Source: Archangium gephyra (lineage in GTDB: Bacteria; Myxococcota; Myxococcia; Myxococcales; Myxococcaceae). Taken from it: a stretch of 64,000 nucleotides of DNA. The notes beneath the pieces are model-generated. The model had not been told where the DNA came from, searched no databases, and worked only from the letters and a program-made list of their open reading frames with translations. Location: the NCBI GenBank assembly GCA_003243425.1, contig QFQP01000005.1:158192-222191 (forward strand), given 5' to 3'. A program made the translations under genes and the position numbers. Below, piece by piece: positions 51,241-58,507 of this stretch (its first letter is position 1; every line of letters begins with the position of its first letter).

Positions 51241-54129
51241 ATGCGACTCCCGCTCCTGCTGGCCGTCGTCTCTTCCCTCGCCTTCGCCACTGAAGACGCA
51301 CCCGTCTCGCTCACCGCCTCCGACGGCACCGGCCTCAAGCTGGTGAAGCTCCAGGCGCGCGGCGTGGTGATGGACCCGCTCGCGTTCACCGAAATGACGC
51401 TCACCTTCGAGAACCCGCTCGATCGCGTCATCGAAGGGCAGTTCAAGGTCACGCTGCCGCCGGGCGCGACCATCAGCCGCTTCGCGATGAAGCTGAACGA
51501 CAAGTGGCAGGAAGGCGAAGTCGTCGAGCGCCAGGCGGCGCGGCGTGCGTACGAAGACTTCCTCCACCGTCGTCAGGACCCTGCGCTGCTCGAGCAGAAC
51601 GGCGGCAACGAGTTCACGGCGAAGGTCTTCCCCATCCCCGCGCGCGGCGTGAAGGAGTTGATCATCTCGTACTCGCACGAGCTCGTCGCTGCCGACGCGA
51701 ACTACGTGCTGCCGCTGAAGGGCCTGCCTGAGGTCGGTGAGCTCGACGTCGCGGTCAGTGGCGTGAGCGGCACCACGACGCTCGCGAAGAAGCGCTTCGT
51801 TCCCAACGCAGACTTCGTCGGAGTTCCCGTTCGCGCCGGGGTCGGCGTTCGCTCCGGTGACCTCGTCGCGGCGCGGTTGATCCCCGTCACCGACACGGCG
51901 CCCGAAGCGATGCCGGCACTGACGCTGCTCGTCGATTCGTCGGGCTCACGTGCGCTCGGTTGGAAAGATGAAGTGACCCTGGTGCAGCAGTTGATCAACG
52001 CGCTGCCGAAGACGTTGCCGGTGAACGTGGTGGCGTTCGATCAAGAAGTCGTGCCGCTCTACAAAGGTCCGGCGTCGGGCTTCGGTGATGCACAGAGCAA
52101 GGCGCTGCGTGCACGAAGCGCGCTCGGCGCATCGAACATTGAACTCGCGTTGCAGTACGTCGCTGCGAACCCCACCGCCCGTGTGGTCATCGTCACCGAC
52201 GGCGTGATGACGGCCGGAGTCACCAGCGGCAACGACCTCACCGCGTCCGTGCTCAAACTGAAGTCGTCGGTGAAGCGCATCGACGCGATCGCGGTGGGCG
52301 GCATTCGTGACGAAGCGGCGCTCGCGCGCATCGTGCAGGGTTCGCTCGAACGTGACGGTGCGGTGCTCGACGGTTCACTCGCTCCGGCTGAACTCGCGCG
52401 TCGATTGTCTTTGTCCACGAAGTCGAAGCTCGAGGTGAAGGTCGAAGGCGCGACCGCGGTCTGGCCGACTTCGCTCTCGGGCGTGCAGGCCGGTGATGCG
52501 GTGCTGGTGTACGCGCAGCTGCCGGCGAACGCGGCGTTCAAGCCGGTCATCGGTGGCCGTGCACTCGAAGTCGCCCCGACGAAGTTGGCGTCGGTGGATC
52601 GCCCGTTGCTGGAACGTGCGTGGGCGCGCGCCCGCATCGCTCAGTTGGAGGAGCAGCTGGACCGCGCTGACGGCGTTCCCGAGAAGCAGAAGCTCAAAGA
52701 CGCGATCGTGGACGTGTCCATCAAGTCGCGCGTGCTCTCGTCACTCACGGCGCTGCTCGTGCTCGAGACCGAGGATGACTACGCGCGCTTCAAGATCGAC
52801 CGCCGCGCGCTGGTCGACGTGTTGACGGTGAAGGACGGCAAGGTCGCGCGCGTGAAGCGCGGGCCAGAGACGTTGGTCGCGAAAGCGCCGCCTCCGCCCG
52901 CGCCGAAGCCGCTCGCGAAACCGAAGGAGTCGCCGAAGAAGCTGGTCGCCTCGACGGAGAAGGCCGAGCTCAGCGACGACTCGTTCGACAACGCGTTCGG
53001 CGGTGGTGCGCCGAGCGCTGACGGGGCACCTGCACCTGGCGGCGCACCGCCCGCCGCTGAACCGGTCGCCGCCGTCGAGCAGCGTGAAGAGGAGCGCTCA
53101 CGAAACGTGTCGGCGGCCCCCTCACCTGCTCCGCCGCCTCCGCCTCCGTCACCCGCGCGTCGCCAGGCGCCCGTTTCGCAAGCACGCGCGGAAGCACCGA
53201 CGAAGGGCCCGGTGCCGTACACCGGCAAGTTCCTCGACGTGATGACGGCGATTTCATCGGGCGACAAGGCGAAGGCGCTCGCGATTTCGCGCGGCTGGCA
53301 CGAAGAGCAGCCCGGTGACCTGCTCGCGCTCGTCGCCATGGGTGAGGCGTACGAAGCGAGCGGAGATCAATCGACGGCCGCGCGGTCGTACGGCTCCATC
53401 ATCGACCTGTTCCCGGCGCGCGCAGACCTGCGTCGCTTCGCGGGTGTTCGGTTGGAACGTCTTGCGAAGGGCCTGGACCTCGCGACTGATTCGTTCGCGG
53501 TGGCGGCTGATCAACGTGCTGATCACCCCGCCTCGCATCGGCTGCTGGCGTTTGCGTTGGTGCGCGCGGGCAAGTTCGAGAAGGCGTTCGAAGCGATGTC
53601 GACGGGCGTGAAGCAGTCGTACCCGGCGGGTCGCTTCGCGGGCGTCGATCGCATTCTGCGTGACGATCTCGGCCTCATCGCGGCGGCGTGGATCAAGGCC
53701 GAACCCGCTCGAAAGTCGGAGATCCTCAGCAAGATGAAGACGCTCGGTGGAACAGTGGAAGATCAGCCGTCACTGCGCTTCGTCCTCAACTGGGAGACCG
53801 ACGCGAACGACGTCGACTTCCACATCTACGACGGTCAAGGCGGCCACGCGTTCTATTCACAGAAGCAGCTGCCGAGCGGCGGTGAGCTCTATGCCGACGT
53901 GACGACCGGCTACGGCCCGGAGTGCTTCACGATTCGCCTGCCGAAGGACAAGCGCGCGTACCCGTACACGTTGCAGGCGCACTACTACTCCATCGGTCCC
54001 ATGGGCGCGGGCATGGGCAAGCTCGAGCTCATCGAGCACGACGGCAAGGGCGGCCTCACGTTCGAAGAACGGCCGTACGTGGTGATGATCAATCAGGCGT
54101 ACGTGGATCTCGGCGTGGTGAAGAAGTGA
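51241..54129 (+). CDS. VIT-VWA-TPR-DUF2135 multidomain exported protein
   Basis: A 962-residue exported protein (signal MRLPLLLAVVSSLAFATE). Residues ~20-145 form a VIT domain (VIEGQFKVTLPPGATISRF, YEDFLHRRQDPALLEQ). Residues ~220-400 form a VWA domain with MIDAS-like DSSGSRALG and TDGVMTAGVT; the Ser-Arg after SG departs from DxSxS. Residues ~530-650 form a Pro/Ala/Glu-rich linker. Residues ~665-810 form TPR-like helices, and residues ~830-962 resemble DUF2135 (LNWETDANDVDFHIYD, PYVVMINQAYVDLG). Surface or secreted, function unknown. Its stop abuts the convergent hydrolase gene. Confidence 0.85.
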   Translation: MRLPLLLAVVSSLAFATEDAPVSLTASDGTGLKLVKLQARGVVMDPLAFTEMTLTFENPLDRVIEGQFKVTLPPGATISRFAMKLNDKWQEGEVVERQAARRAYEDFLHRRQDPALLEQNGGNEFTAKVFPIPARGVKELIISYSHELVAADANYVLPLKGLPEVGELDVAVSGVSGTTTLAKKRFVPNADFVGVPVRAGVGVRSGDLVAARLIPVTDTAPEAMPALTLLVDSSGSRALGWKDEVTLVQQLINALPKTLPVNVVAFDQEVVPLYKGPASGFGDAQSKALRARSALGASNIELALQYVAANPTARVVIVTDGVMTAGVTSGNDLTASVLKLKSSVKRIDAIAVGGIRDEAALARIVQGSLERDGAVLDGSLAPAELARRLSLSTKSKLEVKVEGATAVWPTSLSGVQAGDAVLVYAQLPANAAFKPVIGGRALEVAPTKLASVDRPLLERAWARARIAQLEEQLDRADGVPEKQKLKDAIVDVSIKSRVLSSLTALLVLETEDDYARFKIDRRALVDVLTVKDGKVARVKRGPETLVAKAPPPPAPKPLAKPKESPKKLVASTEKAELSDDSFDNAFGGGAPSADGAPAPGGAPPAAEPVAAVEQREEERSRNVSAAPSPAPPPPPPSPARRQAPVSQARAEAPTKGPVPYTGKFLDVMTAISSGDKAKALAISRGWHEEQPGDLLALVAMGEAYEASGDQSTAARSYGSIIDLFPARADLRRFAGVRLERLAKGLDLATDSFAVAADQRADHPASHRLLAFALVRAGKFEKAFEAMSTGVKQSYPAGRFAGVDRILRDDLGLIAAAWIKAEPARKSEILSKMKTLGGTVEDQPSLRFVLNWETDANDVDFHIYDGQGGHAFYSQKQLPSGGELYADVTTGYGPECFTIRLPKDKRAYPYTLQAHYYSIGPMGAGMGKLELIEHDGKGGLTFEERPYVVMINQAYVDLGVVKK

Positions 54130-55074
54130 TCAGCCCGCGTGTTGCTTCTCCAACCACCTGAGCATCAGCCGGGTCGTTTCTTCCGGCTTCTCCTGCTGGA
54201 TCCAATGGCCGCAATCGAGGCTCGCGACCTCGACGTTGGGGACGAACTCGCGAAGTCGCTCGAACCTCGGGATGAGGTCCCGGTCGCCTTAGATCATCAG
54301 CGCCGGCTGCTGGATGACGGGGTCGACCGCCGCGAGCCGCTGCCAGTTGCGATCGAGGTTTCGGTACCAATTGATGCCTCCGGTGAACCCGCCCGACTCG
54401 AAGGCCGAGACGAAGACGTCCAGCTCGCGTTCGCTCATCACGGGCTCGCCGAGGGGGTCCTGGGCCGTCGCGAGGTTGATCAACGCCATCCCCGGGGCAG
54501 GCGCGGCCGGAGGAAGGTTCTTCCGGTAGAGGTCGCGAAGGAACTGGCGCGTGTTCGCAGCGAAGACGGCATCGGCGACGCCGGGTTGCCGGTTGAAGTG
54601 CACGAAATAGAAGTCGCCGCCGAACACCTGTTCCATCCACTCGATCCAGGGTCGTTCGCCTCGCTCCTGGTACGGCAGGCTCAGGTTGATCAACCGCTTC
54701 ACCCGGTTCGGATGCAGCAGGGTGAGCCCCCAGACGACCATGGCTCCCCAGTCGTGCCCGACGAAGGTCGCGTCTTCGTAGCCGTAATGATCGAGCAGCC
54801 CGATGAGGTCACCGGAGAGGTGCTCGAGGTCATAGGCCGCGACCTCGGTTGGACGGGAGGAGCCGCCATAGCCGCGCTGATTGGGGACGATGACGTGGTG
54901 CCCCGCCTCCGCCAGCGCGTGCATCTGGTGGCGCCACGAGAAGGCGTGTTCCGGCCATCCGTGGCAGAGCACGATGGGCCTTCCCCGGTTGCGGTGGCCC
55001 GCTTCGAAGACTTCGAGTTCGACGCCGTTGACTGCGATGCGAGTGGGTTGAGGGAGCACGTGTGGACTGGACAT
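54130..55074 (-). pseudogene. Epoxide-hydrolase-type alpha/beta hydrolase with in-frame stop
   Basis: The start at 55074 is fixed by a strong Shine-Dalgarno (CAGGAGGAAACCTC). The first 261 codons hold the oxyanion motif LCHGWPE near residue 41 and the nucleophile loop FVGHDWGAMVVWG near residue 105. Then a TAA at 54289-54291 interrupts the frame directly before GDRDLIPRFERL, where relatives have YGxxD. The reading resumes in the same frame and ends with the catalytic-His motif CGHWIQQEKPEETTRL and a TGA at 54130. A product ending at TAA lacks both the acid Asp and the His. One changed base (TAT or TAC to TAA) explains it. Confidence 0.85.
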
Positions 55075-55126
55075 GAGGTTTCCTCCTGGGGCCATCAGTG
55101 GCCAGTCCTCCTCATCGCAGCCGTCC

Positions 55127-55143
55127 CTGACAGAACCCGTCAG
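55127..55143. promoter_or_regulatory. Inverted repeat in divergent promoter region
   Basis: CTGAC-N7-GTCAG lies between the divergent hydrolase (start 55074) and the WYL regulator (start 55208). Its position is right for an operator of the regulator. It is short, so chance is possible. Confidence 0.35.
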
Positions 55144-55207
55144 TGATGCAGCGCCGCTCCCAGATTCCCTGACGCGAGCTGTCGGTGATCGACGTACCGT
55201 GCAGCGG

Positions 55208-55969
55208 GTGAAGACCGCCGCGCGCCGAGACCGCATGCTCAACATTCTGCACCGGGGCTCCACGACGGTGGCCGTGGTCGCCCGCGAGCTGAAGGTGTCC
55301 GAGCGCACGGCCTACCGGGACATCGGTGCACTTCGGGAGGCGGGGCACGACATCCAGACTGCGCCCGGGCCTGGCGGAGGGGTTCGGGTTGCGCCAGACA
55401 GTCACCCGCGGCCCGCGCATTTCGACGTCGCGGAGCTCATCGGCCTCGCGCTGTCGGTGGCCATCTCGAAGGCCAGCCCTCGGAGGCCTTTCGTGCATGC
55501 AGCCGAGGCCGCGTTGGACCGGGCCCGAGGCGCACTGTCCGCGATGCAGCGGCGCGCGATGCGAAACCTCGAGCGCCGTATTCTGATCGGTCGCCCCGCA
55601 AGCGCTGCCGTCGTGACCACCGTCGGGGCCATCGACACCGCGCTCTTGTCCGTCTTCGAACGGTGCTTCACGGGATCCAGGGAAATGGCGGTCGAGTACG
55701 TCGACTGGCACGGCGCGCGGAGCTCACGGCGCATCGAGTGCGTGGCGGTGATGCTGCACGAACCCGCCTGGTACGTGCTCGCGTGGGACCTCGACAAGGA
55801 CGCGCCCCGGCTGTTCCGCATGGACCGCATCGCCCACGCGACGGTCGGCCGTGCCCTGGTGGCAGAACCTCATCCCCTCGACGTGGTCATCGCGCAGGCG
55901 TGCCCTGACGCGGAGGCCTATGCCGAGTGGATGGGCGCCCCCATCGGCGAAGGGCTCAGGCCTTCCTGA
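55208..55969 (+). CDS. HTH/WYL domain transcriptional regulator
   Basis: A 253-residue regulator. A GTG start at 55208 gives the expected N-terminus VKTAARRDRMLNILHRG. The N-terminal helix-turn-helix covers residues ~8-60 (ELKVSERTAYRDIGALREAG), and a WYL-type domain covers ~115-215 (FTGSREMAVEYVDWHGARSS, LHEPAWYVLAWDLDKDAP, LFRMDRI). WYL proteins sense ligands or nucleic acid. The divergent placement suggests it controls the decayed hydrolase gene. Confidence 0.9.
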   Translation: MKTAARRDRMLNILHRGSTTVAVVARELKVSERTAYRDIGALREAGHDIQTAPGPGGGVRVAPDSHPRPAHFDVAELIGLALSVAISKASPRRPFVHAAEAALDRARGALSAMQRRAMRNLERRILIGRPASAAVVTTVGAIDTALLSVFERCFTGSREMAVEYVDWHGARSSRRIECVAVMLHEPAWYVLAWDLDKDAPRLFRMDRIAHATVGRALVAEPHPLDVVIAQACPDAEAYAEWMGAPIGEGLRPS

Positions 55970-55984
55970 AGGCGGCTGCCTCGC

Positions 55985-56284
55985 TCATGCAGACATCACC
56001 ATGTCGAATCGTTCGAGCAGCCGGAAGGACCCGAGCGCCGACCACGCGACGATGAAGGGCACCGTCGCCACGTGCTGCCACTTGCACCAGCGCCACGCGA
56101 GCAGCGACCACACCGGCCAGAACAACGGCCCGAGGAACGCAGGCTGACCCGCCGCTCGGCTGCCCACGACCACGAGCACTGGCGAGAGCAAGAGCGCTGA
56201 AAGGAACTCTCCGAAGCGTTCGTACGGAACGTCGAGGTTCCCGATGATCAGCCCCGCCAGCGTCGCACCCGACAACGTCGCCAT
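55985..56284 (-). CDS. Small membrane protein
   Basis: A 99-residue protein from the ATG at 56284 (MATLSGATLAGLIIG; an upstream start at 56317 adds 11 residues). It has three hydrophobic segments (approx. residues 4-17, 28-60 as a pair, and 68-88). Family unknown. The gap beyond it, 56318-56577, holds no convincing gene; a short protein-like stretch (FDGLTKYVDQSADFVDAYLM) appears in one frame near 56475-56545 without a clear start. Confidence 0.5.
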   Translation of the reverse strand: MATLSGATLAGLIIGNLDVPYERFGEFLSALLLSPVLVVVGSRAAGQPAFLGPLFWPVWSLLAWRWCKWQHVATVPFIVAWSALGSFRLLERFDMVMSA

Positions 56285-56577
56285 TCGTTTCACGCCACCC
56301 TCCAGAAGCCGTACCAACGCCGCGCCTCACGTGTGCATTCCGCACGTGCGCGATCCGCCGAGAGACAGAACTGTCAGAACATTTCTCTCATGCGGCTCAA
56401 CGTTCGACGCAACGACGAATGCTCGAAGCTCGTTCGCAATCTGCGTCGCGCGAAGGTCAACGTATCGGCGGCGGTTCGACGGGCTGACGAAGTACGTGGA
56501 TCAATCAGCCGACTTCGTCGACGCGTATCTCATGGCCTGTCACGAAGCAGAAAAAGGCCACGCGACGATCGAAGTGA

Positions 56578-57135
56578 TCAGCCGAGCGCGCGAATGTGAC
56601 GCGCGACCTCGGTCATGTCGTTGTTGAGCTGGTGATCACCATTCACGCGATGAACGACCGCCTGTGGAATCGCCTTCGCATAGAGATCGACGTGCTTCTC
56701 GGGCGCCGTCTCGTCGTCGTCGCCGTGAAAGAGATGAATCGGCAACTCGCTCGGCAGTGACTTTCCGAGCTCGCGATCACCTTCGATCTCTTCACTCGGC
56801 CACCCGCCCTTGCCGATGTACGGCGCGGCCAGCAACACCACCGCGCCCAGCTTCTTTCGCGTGCGCGTCGCGAGGTAGTTGATCAACACCGTCCCACCGA
56901 TGGAGTGCCCCACGATGATGGCTCCGTCGTCGAGCGCAGACATCTCCTCTTCGATGGCCGAGGCCCACGTCACGTATTTCGGATCAGCCTCGTCGGGCAT
57001 GCGCGGGTAGCGAACTTCGTAGCCATCACCGAGCTCACGCCTGAGACCTTCGACGAGACTGTTGTCCCACTCGTCGTGCGCGCCTTCACCACCACCTTGA
57101 ATGAACAGCACCTGTCGTCGCATCGCCTTCGTCAT
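56578..57135 (-). CDS. RBBP9/YdeN-type serine hydrolase
   Basis: A 185-residue alpha/beta hydrolase. The catalytic triad is readable: nucleophile Ser in VGHSIGGTVLI near residue 77, Asp in LFHGDDDETAP near residue 142, and His in GDHQLNND near residue 170. The N-terminal strand is QVLFIQGGGEGAHDEWDNS. The start at 57135 (MTKAMRRQ) is chosen over a longer form without a plausible RBS. It is probably a cytoplasmic esterase of unknown substrate. Confidence 0.88.
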   Translation of the reverse strand: MTKAMRRQVLFIQGGGEGAHDEWDNSLVEGLRRELGDGYEVRYPRMPDEADPKYVTWASAIEEEMSALDDGAIIVGHSIGGTVLINYLATRTRKKLGAVVLLAAPYIGKGGWPSEEIEGDRELGKSLPSELPIHLFHGDDDETAPEKHVDLYAKAIPQAVVHRVNGDHQLNNDMTEVARHIRALG

Positions 57136-57277
57136 GGTGACGCGCGGACGGTGCGGCAAGTGTCATCGAGCCAACGACGACGGCGCTCGGCGATGTCGCG
57201 ATTGCTCAACCTTCGCGTAGCAACTCCAACACGTCGTGCTCCGCAGAAGACACCATCGACACCCGCATGCTCATTCG

Positions 57278-57724
57278 TCAAAACGTGAGCAACGCCATGC
57301 CGCCCGCCGGGTTCGCAGTCGGGTCGCCACGCAATGCCTGGAGCCGCAGCTCGATGCGCACGAGCTGGTCCTTGCTCTCTCGTATCTGCGGGAGAATGAC
57401 GGCGATCCAGATGATGCAAGCGACCAGCGCGACCACCGACGCTACGGCGATGACGAGAATCGGAATGAACAGCGAAGCGAACACCGCGCTGCCGCCGAGA
57501 TCCGCCACCAGCAGCAGAGTGAGCGCGGTCGCAGCGCCGAGCCCTCCGCCCAGCAGCAACAGCACGGGAGGCACCGTGCTCGGCATCGCATCGGTCACCC
57601 TCTGCCGTTCAGCCTCGAGCTCCGGAATCGAAAGCGTCTCGAGCAGCTGACCGGCCTTCGGTTCCTTCTCAGACAGCAACCCAGCGGACGACATCGACAG
57701 GAGCAGCGTCATCACCATCACCAT
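57278..57724 (-). CDS. Membrane protein with two transmembrane helices
   Basis: A 148-residue protein. An N-terminal hydrophobic signal (MVMVMTLLLSMSSAG) precedes a short helical part (LSIPELEAERQRVTDAM), then two membrane helices (approx. residues 52-74 and 82-112). A cytoplasmic-type basic helix (IRESKDQLVRIELRLQALRGD) follows. Family unknown. The 204 bp upstream, before the divergent lipoprotein, hold nothing I recognise. Confidence 0.55.
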   Translation of the reverse strand: MVMVMTLLLSMSSAGLLSEKEPKAGQLLETLSIPELEAERQRVTDAMPSTVPPVLLLLGGGLGAATALTLLLVADLGGSAVFASLFIPILVIAVASVVALVACIIWIAVILPQIRESKDQLVRIELRLQALRGDPTANPAGGMALLTF

Positions 57725-57928
57725 GTGCAGCTCCCGCGCGAAGAGGAACGCGTGAAGTCGCACGGTCGAGGTGGCCAGCGCGAGCCGGCACCCGCACTCG
57801 CAACAGATGACCAGCCTCACCTCTCCGAAACAAAACGCCCGTAATGGCTCGGGAAATGCCGCGTCCTTGCCAACCGCGTTTACCGCGTGTCTCAAAAGTG
57901 CGTCAGCGCAGGAGTCCGACAATGTCGC

Positions 57929-58507
57929 ATGGACACGCGCATCGCACTCGCCGCCCTGCTGATCGCCGGCTGCACCGAGTCGCCAGCTGAAAAGTCGACC
58001 CGGCGCGACGCCGTCGAAGTCGTCGTTCCCGACGCGCCTGACACCGAGCCCGTCGTCGAGAACTTCTACGAGCCCGAGAGCCGCTTCCGCATTCCGCTGC
58101 CCGCGGGCGTCGGCGCCGACGTGAAGCACTTCGACCCCACGCTGCCCACGTACAAGTTCCGCCACCTCGTCGAGCTCCACACCACCAACGGCATCGCGGT
58201 CATCATCGAGGTCTGGGACAACCCGACGCGACAGCCGCTCGAAGACTGGTTCTACGAGAACATGGCGTTCCTCATCGACGAGGAGACCCGCGTCAGCCAC
58301 CGCGAAGTCACCACCGCCAATCTCCCCGCGTTCCTCCTCGAGCAGCCGCGCTCGCCCATGGCCATCTCGCTGGGCTTCGCCATCTTCGCCGCCGAAGAAC
58401 GCGTGTACCGGGTGAGCGTGGTCGACGCCGATGCCGAGCTTTCGAACTACCCGCGCTACCTCTTCGAGCTCGTGCTCTCGCAGATGGAACTCGAGGTGTC
58501 GCGATGA
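57929..58507 (+). CDS. Lipoprotein, first gene of a surface-protein operon
   Basis: A 192-residue lipoprotein (MDTRIALAALLIAGC). The mature protein has no cysteine beyond the lipidated one and alternates strands and helices (FYEPESRFRIPLPAG, AVIIEVWDNP, VYRVSVVDADAELS), perhaps a PsbP/DUF-like fold. I do not recognise it. Its stop overlaps the ATG of the CHAP gene (ATGA), and that gene overlaps the next, so three proteins are co-translated. Confidence 0.75.
   Translation: MDTRIALAALLIAGCTESPAEKSTRRDAVEVVVPDAPDTEPVVENFYEPESRFRIPLPAGVGADVKHFDPTLPTYKFRHLVELHTTNGIAVIIEVWDNPTRQPLEDWFYENMAFLIDEETRVSHREVTTANLPAFLLEQPRSPMAISLGFAIFAAEERVYRVSVVDADAELSNYPRYLFELVLSQMELEVSR

Noticed and set aside
56333..56599. 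Small Arg-rich ORF
   Set aside because: Composition looks non-coding, and the only protein-like stretch is in a different frame without a start.
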